From the NCBI RefSeq assembly GCF_900591205.1, contig NZ_UUPU01000012.1, forward strand, positions 1 through 38,980: a DNA stretch of 38,980 nt, written 5' to 3'. This DNA comes from Pseudomonas viridiflava. Its GTDB lineage: Bacteria; Pseudomonadota; Gammaproteobacteria; Pseudomonadales; Pseudomonadaceae. Below the pieces are notes generated by a model. It did not search any database. It was not told the DNA's origin and was given only the letters and a program-made list of their open reading frames with translations. Of the stretch, positions 1 to 6,926 are shown piece after piece. How positions within the stretch are numbered: the stretch's first letter is position 1; each line of letters begins with the position of its first letter. Position numbers and translations under genes: made by a program.

Positions 1-230
1 ACGCGGGCTTGAATCCGTGGGTAACCCGGCAGGACGCCGGGTTAGCCGCGCTGGGCCAAGGATGGCCCATCGCGGCGGCCCACGGATTCAAGTCTGCGTG
101 CGGGCACACCGAGCCGGAGGCGAGGTGCCGAGTGGTGGGGCAAGAGCACTTTGGTTACTTTGGTGCTTTTCCAAAGTGACTCGCTGTAAGAGCGAAACCA
201 ATACCCGCCGTTACCCAAACAACGGATATG
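1..230 (+). repeat. Structured intergenic repeat, copy 1 (forward)
   Basis: The left edge may be cut by the window. An outer inverted repeat (8-20 with 80-92) encloses two inner hairpins: AACCCGGC/GCCGGGTT, and CCGCG-TGGGCCA/TGGCCCA-CGCGG. Together they give a three-way junction. Downstream come hairpins GCC/GGC inside ACC..GGT (near 107-128), GGTTACTTTGG/CCAAAGTGACT (153-163 with 171-181), TCGCT/AGCGA (181-185 with 191-195) and CCGTT/AACGG (208-212 with 220-224). The same arrangement recurs at 8866-9106 (reverse), 9477-9710 (forward) and 38830-38980 (reverse, truncated). Open frames across it are not credible genes. Similar dispersed intergenic repeats are known in fluorescent pseudomonads, but I cannot assign a family name. 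Confidence 0.85.
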
Positions 231-234
231 TACT

Positions 235-297
235 CCCCCCCATCCCCCCATCCCCCCAATTATTTTCCCACTCCATATGGCTTTTTTCCCCCCGCCC
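235..297 (-). other. Potential G-quadruplex tract upstream of yegS
   Basis: The plus strand has C runs of 7, 6 and 6 (235-241, 244-249, 252-257) separated only by AT, then further runs at 288-293 and 295-297. The minus strand therefore carries G tracts with two-base loops. This is enough for a four-tract quadruplex if the 7-G run is split. It lies just past repeat copy 1 and about 50-110 bp ahead of the yegS start. Folding is inferred from sequence only. Confidence 0.5.
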
Positions 298-344
298 AAG
301 GTCCACATCCTTCAAGCACCTTTGAATCCAGGAGTAACCCACCC

Positions 345-1265
345 ATGACCACCCCCAAGGCACTGTTGATCCTCCACGGCAAGCAAGCCCTAAACGAGGA
401 CGTGCGCGCCGCCGTGCAGACCCGACGCGACCTGGGCTGGGAACTGGCGGTGCGGGTCACATGGGAAGGCGGCGACGCCCAGCGCCTGGTCAACGAAGCC
501 CTGGCTGGCGGCTACACGCACATCATCGCCGGCGGTGGCGACGGCACCCTGCGCGATGTCGCCGAAGCCATGGCCCTGGCCAACACCGACGCCAGCCTGC
601 TGCTGATGCCCCTGGGCACCGCCAACGATTTCGCCAAGGCCGCCGGGGTGCCGCTGGAGCCCGTCCAGGCCATGACCTTGCTGGATGTGCCGCCAAGGTC
701 GATCGACCTCGGAAAGGTCGGCGGGCAAATCTTCCTCAACATGGCTACCGGCGGCTTCGGCAGCCAGGTCACGGCCAATACCTCCGAAGACTTGAAAAAG
801 GTTCTGGGCGGCGCCGCCTACCTGTTCACCGGCCTCACCCGATTCAGTGAGTTGAAAGCCGCCTATGCCGAACTGGATGGCCCGGACTTCCACTGGAAAG
901 GCGAGTTGCTGGCGCTGGGCATCGGCAACGGGCGCCAAGCCGGTGGCGGGCATGTGCTATGCCCGCAGGCGTTGGCCGATGACGGCTTGCTGGATGTCAG
1001 CATTCTGCCGGCGCCCCAGGAGGTAGTCGGCACCCTGCGTGAGCTGATGAGCAATGGCTGGGGCCTGGACACCATGTTCGTGCGGGCGCGTCTGCCGTGG
1101 GTCAATATCAAGGTCGCGCAAGGCTTGTATATCAACCTCGATGGTGAGCCGCTGGAAGGCGATGACCTGCACTTCGAGGCCCTGCCCAAGGCCCTGCGGG
1201 TGCACCTGCCGGTGGGCTCGCCGCTAGTCGTCGAGGCTGATGATCTGCTCGCGCACGGCAAATAA
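345..1265 (+). CDS. yegS: Lipid kinase YegS (diacylglycerol kinase family)
   Basis: This 306-residue protein belongs to the DAGK-catalytic family, which phosphorylates lipids such as phosphatidylglycerol in E. coli YegS (299 residues). Visible motifs are the nucleotide-binding GGGDGT (residues 63-68), LGTANDF (90-96) and a C-terminal NLDGEPLEGDD segment. The reading frame is open back to 228, but the ATG at 345 is preferred: it has AGGAG at 330-334, ten bases upstream, and the extra 39 residues are proline-rich translation of the C-rich leader. The 3' end overlaps the convergent response regulator gene by 42 bp. The physiological substrate in Pseudomonas is not apparent from sequence. Confidence 0.93.
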   Translation: MTTPKALLILHGKQALNEDVRAAVQTRRDLGWELAVRVTWEGGDAQRLVNEALAGGYTHIIAGGGDGTLRDVAEAMALANTDASLLLMPLGTANDFAKAAGVPLEPVQAMTLLDVPPRSIDLGKVGGQIFLNMATGGFGSQVTANTSEDLKKVLGGAAYLFTGLTRFSELKAAYAELDGPDFHWKGELLALGIGNGRQAGGGHVLCPQALADDGLLDVSILPAPQEVVGTLRELMSNGWGLDTMFVRARLPWVNIKVAQGLYINLDGEPLEGDDLHFEALPKALRVHLPVGSPLVVEADDLLAHGK

Positions 1266-1883
1266 CACCAGGCCCGCCACGTCGAAAATCTGCAGGCGCT
1301 TCATGATTTGCGAGCGGTGGGCTTCCACGGTCTTGATGCTCAAGCCCAGCCCGTGGGCGATTTCTCGCGTGGACTTGCCGCGCACGATCAGGCGCAGGAT
1401 CTCCAACTGACGGGCCGTGAGGTTGTGGCTGTGGCCGGCTGGCGTAGTCGGGCCCTGGCCGCGCACCAGCGCCTGGTTGATCACGGTGTGGGCAATCGCC
1501 GGGCTCAGGTAGCGCTCGCCGTTGCGCAGGGCCAGCAGCGCGTGTTCCAGCTCGTTGGCGGTGGTGTCCTTGAGCAGGTAGCCGTGGGCGCCGGACTCCA
1601 GCGCGCACATGATCAGTTCCGGATCGGTGTGCATCGACAGGATCAGCACGCGGCTCTTGGGGTAGGCGCGCTTGAGTTGCTGCAGGGCATCCAGGCCGCC
1701 GGTGTGCTTCATCGACAGGTCCAGCAAGACGATATCGGGCTGCAAGGCGCTGAACTGTTCCAGCAACTGTGCGCCATCGCTGGCTTCGCCGATTACCGTG
1801 TAGCCGGGAATGTCCTGGATCAGCGCACGTACGCCGGCCCGAATCAGTGCATGGTCATCCACCAGGAGTAATTTGCAGGTCAC
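1224..1883 (-). CDS. NarL/FixJ-family response regulator
   Basis: The 219-residue protein has a receiver domain (about 1-120) and a LuxR-type helix-turn-helix (about 155-200, LTARQLEIL...TVEAHRSQIMKRL). The acidic pair is D9-D10, the phosphoacceptor D55, the conserved Ser/Thr S83 and the lysine K105, so phosphorylation should be normal. The start codon is GTG. It overlaps the TGA of the upstream sensor kinase gene by four bases (GTGA), so the pair is translationally coupled. Its 3' end overlaps yegS by 42 bp in the convergent direction. The stimulus and target genes cannot be told from the sequence. Confidence 0.92.
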   Translation of the reverse strand: MTCKLLLVDDHALIRAGVRALIQDIPGYTVIGEASDGAQLLEQFSALQPDIVLLDLSMKHTGGLDALQQLKRAYPKSRVLILSMHTDPELIMCALESGAHGYLLKDTTANELEHALLALRNGERYLSPAIAHTVINQALVRGQGPTTPAGHSHNLTARQLEILRLIVRGKSTREIAHGLGLSIKTVEAHRSQIMKRLQIFDVAGLVLFAVREQIISLDD

Positions 1884-2869
1884 TCGAGAACCTTAGGGGA
1901 ACTGGCCCGTTCGAGGGCGCGGGGCGCCCAGGGGAAAAGCGCGTCGATCCGTGTTCCTTCGCCTGGTTGGCTGCTGACGGATAATGAGCCGCCAAGCTGA
2001 TCAATCCGCTCGGACATGCCGGCCATTCCCCGTTGACCTTCCCGGGCGGGGTTGATGGCAGGCGAGAAGCCCTGGCCGTCATCGCAGATTGTCAGCGACA
2101 GGCCCTCGGGCAGACGTTGCAGGCGCACCAGCAAATTGCGCGCCTGGGCGTGGCGTAGCATGTTGGTCACGGCTTCCTGGGTGATGCGAAAGGCCGCTAC
2201 GGCCATTTCTTCCGGAATGCCGGTCAACCGCTGCTGGCACTCCAGGCTCCAGTGAATCGGGGTGTTTTCCAGGGTCTTGAGCAGGTGCGCACGCAGGCTG
2301 GCTTCCAGGCCCAGGCTGGCCAGTTGGCGAGGGTTGAGGATGGCGGAGACGTCGCGCACCTTGGCCAGGGTTTCGTTCAAGGTGTTGCACAACACCGTGC
2401 ATTGGCTTTGCAGGTCTTCCGGCAGGCGGCGCTTGAGCCATTCGCTTTGCAATTTGGCGGCAGTGAGCAGTTGGCCGATATCGTCATGCAGTTCGCGGCT
2501 GAGGCGGTGGCGTTCGTTTTCCTGCACTTGCAGCAGACGGTCGGCCAGTTCCTGGGGTTGGAACTTGATGGACTTGCGGGAGCGCCACTGTTGCAGGCCA
2601 ACCACCATCAGCGTCGCCAGGTTCAGCAGCAACACCGCCAACGGCAAGGGTTCAGCGCTGATATATGCCATCAGGCTCAGCAGTAGCGAGCCCAGGCACA
2701 AGGCGAGGATCAAGCGGCGTGCATGGCTGCGGGACACGGACCTGGCGAGGAGTGACTTGAAGTTGGCGTACATAGCGGATGGAGCCAATGAGGGTTCGCT
2801 GCGGGAAGACCAGTCACGGCGGATGACGGGGCTCTGTGTGGAATGCGTGGCCGAATCGTATTTATACAT
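1880..2869 (-). CDS. UhpB/NarX-type sensor histidine kinase
   Basis: The 329-residue inner-membrane kinase has two adjacent predicted membrane helices (about 53-73 and 75-95), so it has almost no periplasmic domain. A short linker is followed by a HisKA_3 dimerisation domain with RHRLSRELHDDIGQLL (phosphoacceptor H128) and an HATPase_c domain (TQEAVTNMLRHA, DDGQGF, GMAGMSERI). It is the partner of the response regulator encoded immediately downstream with a four-base overlap. The start is uncertain: neither the ATG at 2869 nor the in-frame ATG at 2773 (297 residues) has a good ribosome binding site. The lack of a sensory domain suggests sensing within the membrane or via a partner protein. 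Confidence 0.88.
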   Translation of the reverse strand: MYKYDSATHSTQSPVIRRDWSSRSEPSLAPSAMYANFKSLLARSVSRSHARRLILALCLGSLLLSLMAYISAEPLPLAVLLLNLATLMVVGLQQWRSRKSIKFQPQELADRLLQVQENERHRLSRELHDDIGQLLTAAKLQSEWLKRRLPEDLQSQCTVLCNTLNETLAKVRDVSAILNPRQLASLGLEASLRAHLLKTLENTPIHWSLECQQRLTGIPEEMAVAAFRITQEAVTNMLRHAQARNLLVRLQRLPEGLSLTICDDGQGFSPAINPAREGQRGMAGMSERIDQLGGSLSVSSQPGEGTRIDALFPWAPRALERASSPKVLE

Positions 2870-3106
2870 GATGAAGTTGGATCACTTCGAGCGGGGCATA
2901 GTACCACCCCTGTAACCGTTGGTCGCCTGACACTTTGCTTGGCCCAATCATTATCCAGGCAAATACCCTGGGAGAGTCTCAGAGTTTGAAGAATGGGAAA
3001 TAGTTGTATTACCTAAGTTGGTTTGTATCGTTATGTCCGTTAGTGGCTATTTGCTATTTGTGTCTGTCGTTTTTAGATAACTCGCGTATTGAATACGACC
3101 TGTTGT

Positions 3107-3556
3107 TCAGGACGCGTGATGCGCGCGGTGATGCGGCTTGACATTGAAGTCTTTTTGCGGGATTTGCAGGGTAACTGTGGCAATCAAGGTGGTTTGTTCT
3201 GTTTCATCCAATGTCAGCTGGCCGGTCTTTGCGTCGATAAGCTCCAACTGCCATGCCAGCAATGTCAGGCAGTCATGCAACGCATCCAGGGCCTGGTCAT
3301 GCAGGTGCAGGGGGTTCTCGGCATTGGCGATCAGGTATTGGATATGCCGCGAGAATTCGCTGATCGCTTGCAGGGCCAGGGCGTCGGCTTTTTCGGCGAG
3401 TTTGATCAGGCTGATTTTCATGCAGTCGATGGCATCGCTGTCATTGCGAATCAGATGAAGATGACTCAGGCACTCTTCTGACTTGAGCAGCAGCTTTTCG
3501 GCTTCATGCAAGAACTCAGGAAGTGCAAGTTGCCACTCTTTACCGTCGTTCATCAT
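3107..3556 (-). CDS. Small helical protein resembling an Hpt/CheA-P1 domain
   Basis: From the ATG at 3556 (GGAG at about 3563-3566) the product is 149 residues. It is predicted almost wholly alpha-helical and cytoplasmic. Residues 14-32 (FLHEAEKLL..SEECLSHL) and 48-110 resemble the four-helix P1 domain of CheA, and the gene lies next to cheV. The H-x-x-K-G phosphoacceptor signature of true Hpt domains is absent; the equivalent stretch reads SLIKLAEKADAL (49-60). It may be a pseudo-Hpt or scaffold protein, or an unrelated helical bundle. The C-terminal tail is histidine-rich (PHHRAHHAS). I do not recognise a named family with confidence. Confidence 0.6.
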   Translation of the reverse strand: MMNDGKEWQLALPEFLHEAEKLLLKSEECLSHLHLIRNDSDAIDCMKISLIKLAEKADALALQAISEFSRHIQYLIANAENPLHLHDQALDALHDCLTLLAWQLELIDAKTGQLTLDETEQTTLIATVTLQIPQKDFNVKPHHRAHHAS

Positions 3557-4021
3557 GCAAGTCTCCGCAACATAAGGTCGGGTGATGAGATGTCGCACCG
3601 GGTGAATGGCTTAAAACTAGCGCTGAAATATGACTGAAATCTGTAGGTCGCTTCTGAGATTTCAGTAGGAAGCTTATTTAAATGACGGCGACGGCTGTGC
3701 GTTGCCCTCATGAGCGGGGTCAGTTGCACACCTTCAGTTGCCGCGACGTGAATGTCTGGAAGGCCCGTGGGCCGAGGGCTAGGGATGGCGAACAAAAGCC
3801 TGACTCCATTCATGCATTGAGAATGGCGTCACATTAATGGCTATTAGATATTGCGAATATCAGGTTGGGCCCGATTGCGCATAGGGGAATCCCTTACAGC
3901 GTGGAACCTTGCGTCGATTTGAGTGTCGTGCAACGTCTCTGAACACACCGTGTGGAGGGCCAGAGCAGTAAAGCATGATGTCAGTGTGACATCAATGAAT
4001 TTACATGGCATTTTACTGGGG
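3557..4021. other. Intergenic region without credible genes
   Basis: The short open frames here have no ribosome binding site or recognisable product. The one clear structure is a perfect 9-bp inverted repeat, CTGAAATCT (3634-3642) and AGATTTCAG (3657-3665), with a 14-base spacer. It lies about 80-110 bp upstream of the minus-strand gene at 3556, so it may be an operator or an RNA hairpin for that gene. Confidence 0.45.
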
Positions 4022-4048
4022 TCAAGGTCTGGCGCTCGCCGCCGATAA
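4022..4048 (+). promoter_or_regulatory. FliA (sigma-28) promoter of cheV
   Basis: TCAAGGTC (4022-4029), an 11-base spacer and GCCGATAA (4041-4048) match the flagellar sigma-28 consensus TAAAGTTT-N11-GCCGATAA, with a perfect -10 element and perfect spacing. Transcription should start near 4055, about 60 bases before the cheV ATG. This ties cheV to late flagellar gene expression. Confidence 0.85.
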
Positions 4049-4115
4049 CTAGCTTTAGAACTGAAGTGCACATTCCCTTCGCGCACCACTTCCCAGCGCA
4101 AAACAGGAGCTTTTA

Positions 4116-5051
4116 ATGGCCGGCATTCTCGACACGGTAGATCAACGCACGCAACTGGTGGGTGAGAATCGCCTGGAGATCCTCATGTTTCGCCTGGCCG
4201 GGCGCCAGCTGTTCGCGATCAACGTGTTCAAGGTGCAGGAAGTTCTACAACTGCCCAAGCTGACCCTGATGCCTCAGCGCCACCCGTTTGTGTGTGGCGT
4301 GGTCAACCTGCGTGGCCAGACCTTGCCGGTGATCGACCTGTCCCAGGCCATCGGTATGCGCCCGCTGGTGCCGGGCCCCAACAGCACGATTATCGTCACC
4401 GAGTACAACCGCTCGGTGCAGGCATTCCTGGTGGGCGGTGTGGATCGCATCGTCAATATGAACTGGGAGGCGATCCTGCCGCCGCCGACCAGTGCCGGGC
4501 GCCAGCATTACCTCACCGCTATCAGCAAGGTCGATGACCAGTTGGTGGAAATCATCGACGTGGAAAAAGTCCTCGCCGAAATCGTGCCGTACAACGCCAA
4601 GGTCTCCCGCGAAAAACTCGACGACCCGGTGCTGGAGCGCGCCCGTGGCCGCGAAGTGCTGCTCGTTGACGACTCCAATGTGGCCTTGTCGCAGTTACGC
4701 GACACCCTGGGTCAGTTGGGCGTGAAGATGCACATCGCCAGCGACGGTCTCAAGGCGCTGAACATGCTCAAGGCGTGGGCCGACAGCGGCCAGGTGATGA
4801 CCGACAAGCTGCTGATGATCTTCACCGACGCCGAAATGCCCGAGATGGATGGCTACCGCCTCACCACTGAAATCCGCAACGACCCGCGCCTGCGTGGGCT
4901 GTATGTGGTGCTGCACACCTCGCTGTCGGGCAGCTTCAACGATTCGATGGTGAAGAAGGTCGGCTGCGACAATTTCCTGTCCAAGTTCCAGCCCGACAAA
5001 CTGGTGGATGTGGTGCGCCAGCGACTGATGCTGGACGAAGCGCCGGCTTGA
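4116..5051 (+). CDS. cheV: Chemotaxis coupling protein CheV
   Basis: The 311-residue protein joins an N-terminal CheW-like domain (about 15-160), which docks CheA to chemoreceptors, to a C-terminal receiver domain (about 180-305). The receiver has D185-D186 (LLVDDSN), the phosphoacceptor D238 (MIFTDAEMPEMDGY), a conserved threonine (VVLHTS) and a lysine (FLSKFQPDKL). It should therefore accept phosphate from CheA and tune coupling during adaptation. AGGAG at about 4105-4109 fixes the ATG start. A FliA promoter lies about 70 bp upstream. Pseudomonads often have several cheV paralogues; which one this is cannot be decided here. Confidence 0.93.
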   Translation: MAGILDTVDQRTQLVGENRLEILMFRLAGRQLFAINVFKVQEVLQLPKLTLMPQRHPFVCGVVNLRGQTLPVIDLSQAIGMRPLVPGPNSTIIVTEYNRSVQAFLVGGVDRIVNMNWEAILPPPTSAGRQHYLTAISKVDDQLVEIIDVEKVLAEIVPYNAKVSREKLDDPVLERARGREVLLVDDSNVALSQLRDTLGQLGVKMHIASDGLKALNMLKAWADSGQVMTDKLLMIFTDAEMPEMDGYRLTTEIRNDPRLRGLYVVLHTSLSGSFNDSMVKKVGCDNFLSKFQPDKLVDVVRQRLMLDEAPA

Positions 5052-5090
5052 CCTTAGGGTTGCATCTTTGCTCCTCAGGAATGCAGCCTC

Positions 5091-5897
5091 ATGCTTCGTC
5101 TCAGCGCGTTGTACCGTTACCCCTTGAAGTCCGGCAAGGCCGAGGTCTTGCAGCAAATCGGCCTGGATAAACTGGGGCTGGACGGTGATCGACGCTGGAT
5201 GCTGGTGGATGAGGCCAGCGGGCGCTTCCTCACGCAACGGGCCGTGGCGAAGATGAGCCAGTTGTCGGCGCTGTGGAACAGCAGCGGTGGCCTGACCCTG
5301 AGTTCGCCCGGCTTCACCCCGCTGGAGGTGGATTTGCCGCGCAGCGAAGCCGAGTTGCGCGGGGTGACCATCTGGCGTGACACCTTGCGCGTGCCGGATG
5401 CGGGCGACGCGGCGGCGGCGTGGGTCAGCGCGTTTATCGGCAAGCCGACCCGGCTGGTGCAGATCCCCCCGGAACGTGCCCGCACCACCGAGGCTGGTTA
5501 CGGCCGCGACGACGATCAGGTGGCGTTTGCCGATGGTTACCCGTTGCTGTTGATCGGCCAGGCGTCTTTGGACGACCTGTGCCAGCGCATCGGCCGGCCC
5601 ATGGAGATGCTGCGTTTTCGCCCCAACCTGGTGATTGAAGGCAGCCAGGCTTTCGCCGAAGACGGCTGGAAGCGCCTGCGCATCGGCGACCTGGAGTTTC
5701 GCGCCGTCAAGCCGTGCTCGCGCTGCATCCTCACCACCATCGACCCGCAGACTGGCGAACGCAGTGCCGACCGTGAGCCTTTTGCGACCCTTGAGGCTTA
5801 TCGCAAGACCGAAGCAGGTGCGATTTTCGGTCAGAACCTGGTCTGCGATGGTGTGGGGCGCCTGGAAGTCGGCATGCCGGTAAGCATCCTCGAATAA
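5091..5897 (+). CDS. MOSC-domain protein (YcbX/mARC-like)
   Basis: The 268-residue protein has an N-terminal beta-barrel MOSC_N domain (about 1-115, LRLSALYRYPLKSGK) and a MOSC domain (about 125-265). The latter contains FRPNLVIEG and VKPCSRCILTTID, where the first cysteine is the expected molybdenum cofactor ligand. E. coli YcbX is a related molybdoenzyme that reduces N-hydroxylated bases, but it carries an extra C-terminal 2Fe-2S domain that is missing here. The partner electron donor must therefore be a separate protein. The gene follows cheV by 39 bp and ends at a strong terminator, so it may share cheV transcripts. Confidence 0.85.
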   Translation: MLRLSALYRYPLKSGKAEVLQQIGLDKLGLDGDRRWMLVDEASGRFLTQRAVAKMSQLSALWNSSGGLTLSSPGFTPLEVDLPRSEAELRGVTIWRDTLRVPDAGDAAAAWVSAFIGKPTRLVQIPPERARTTEAGYGRDDDQVAFADGYPLLLIGQASLDDLCQRIGRPMEMLRFRPNLVIEGSQAFAEDGWKRLRIGDLEFRAVKPCSRCILTTIDPQTGERSADREPFATLEAYRKTEAGAIFGQNLVCDGVGRLEVGMPVSILE

Positions 5898-5910
5898 TTC
5901 CCTGGCCCAT

Positions 5911-5947
5911 AAAAAATGCCCGTCTCGCAAAAGACGGGCATTTTTTT
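5911..5947. terminator. Bidirectional rho-independent terminator
   Basis: The stem TGCCCGTCT/AGACGGGCA (5917-5925 with 5932-5940) has a six-base loop. It is flanked by A6 on the left and T7 on the right, so it can end transcription from the MOSC gene (plus) and from ppnP (minus), which converge here. Confidence 0.93.
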
Positions 5948-5961
5948 GTACGGCGTAACGA

Positions 5962-6246
5962 TCAGCCGCGGTATTCGCACAGGTAGGCGGTGTCCACGGC
6001 GACCTTCAGCTGGAATTTGCTGTTGGCGGGCACGTTGAACTGGCTGCCGGCGGCGAAGGTTTCCCAGTCGTTGGCGTCGGGCAGTTTGACGGTCAGGGCG
6101 CCGGACACCACGTGCATGATTTCGCGCTGGGCGGTGCCGAATTCGTATTCACCCGGGGCCATTACGCCGATGGTCGCCGGACCTTCTGCGGTGCCGAAAG
6201 CGATCGACTTGACGGTGCCGTCGAAGTACTCGTTGACTTTAAACAT
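5962..6246 (-). CDS. ppnP: Pyrimidine/purine nucleoside phosphorylase PpnP
   Basis: This 94-residue single-domain cupin matches the exact length of E. coli PpnP (YaiE), which splits nucleosides with phosphate to free base and ribose-1-phosphate. Characteristic segments are [16 protein letters not shown] near the N-terminus, [16 protein letters not shown] in the middle and [11 protein letters not shown] near the end. The frame is open upstream to 6294, but the ATG at 6246 has a good GAGGAA site and gives the family length. It ends at the shared bidirectional terminator. Confidence 0.93.
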   Translation of the reverse strand: MFKVNEYFDGTVKSIAFGTAEGPATIGVMAPGEYEFGTAQREIMHVVSGALTVKLPDANDWETFAAGSQFNVPANSKFQLKVAVDTAYLCEYRG

Positions 6247-6309
6247 GGGCGATTCCTCGGAAAAGGGTCTGGAAAGGTCGGCCAGTATGCCCAAGGGCAG
6301 GGGAGCTGC

Positions 6310-6852
6310 CTAGACCGGTAAAATCAGCGGCAGCAGGCGTGCGGTGTTGCGCGCATCCTCCAACGCCCGATGTTGCTGGCCGTGGAACTGCATTCCCGCC
6401 AGCTGCAGGGCGCCATTGAGCCCCAGGGGCTTGTCCAGACGCCGGGCCTTGGCGAAGCGCTGCTTGAGGTTCTCATGGGGCGTCTGGGCCAGTGCGCTGG
6501 TCAGGTCATGGCGTTGCCATTCAAGTTCCAACTGCAGGCGATCGTAGTCCCCCCAACTGGCCCACCCTTCGAGGCGTGTGTGGTGTTGGCCCAGCCAGCG
6601 CTCGAACAGCGGCCACACCTCGGTGATCGGCGCGGCGCTGTCGATATTCGCCTGGGTGATGTGGGTCAGCTTGCGACAAAAGGGCGTCAGCAATGGGCGG
6701 CGCAGCGGCCGCACAAAGCGCTGGAAGTGATCCAGTTCGCGGCCTTGGCGGTTCACCAGGCTCGCGCCGATCTCGATGACTTCCATCTCTGTCACGGGCC
6801 AGCCGCCGTCATCCGTTGTGGCTTCAAGGTCGATAATCAGCCAATGAGGCAT
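6310..6852 (-). CDS. DEDDh-family 3'-5' exonuclease
   Basis: The 180-residue protein has the RNase T/DnaQ fold. Exo I is IIDLEAT (D8, E10), Exo II includes the WASWGDYDR region, and Exo III is HRALEDARNTARLLP with the general-base His and metal-binding Asp. It is a single compact domain close to the ERI-1/KapD subgroup of RNA exonucleases rather than to DnaQ itself. It lies 74 bp downstream of atuF on the same strand with no obvious terminator between, so read-through from the atu operon is possible. The natural substrate is not evident. Confidence 0.85.
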   Translation of the reverse strand: MPHWLIIDLEATTDDGGWPVTEMEVIEIGASLVNRQGRELDHFQRFVRPLRRPLLTPFCRKLTHITQANIDSAAPITEVWPLFERWLGQHHTRLEGWASWGDYDRLQLELEWQRHDLTSALAQTPHENLKQRFAKARRLDKPLGLNGALQLAGMQFHGQQHRALEDARNTARLLPLILPV

Positions 6853-6926
6853 CGCGCAGGTTCCCGTACTCTTCCCTTACTGATGGGGATAGAGCGTAGC
6901 GCGGCCCTGTAGTTCCCGCCCAGGGG

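Noticed and set aside
17..325. Open frames over the repeat copies (for example 17-325 plus, 8470-8949 minus, 38385-38915 minus) with a shared VTRCKS..NGY peptide
   Set aside because: The shared peptide is translation of the repeat itself; these frames have no ribosome binding site and run antisense into real genes.
228..344. Yet longer YegS N-terminus from 228
   Set aside because: It translates the C-rich tract and repeat edge; the ATG at 345 has AGGAG and gives the family length.
3553..4101. Two short minus-strand frames in the cheV upstream region (3553-3813, 3844-4101)
   Set aside because: No ribosome binding site, no similarity I recognise, and one covers the FliA promoter.
5052..5090. 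TGCAT/ATGCA hairpin between cheV and the MOSC gene as a terminator
   Set aside because: Only five pairs, long loop and no T tract; the genes probably share transcripts.
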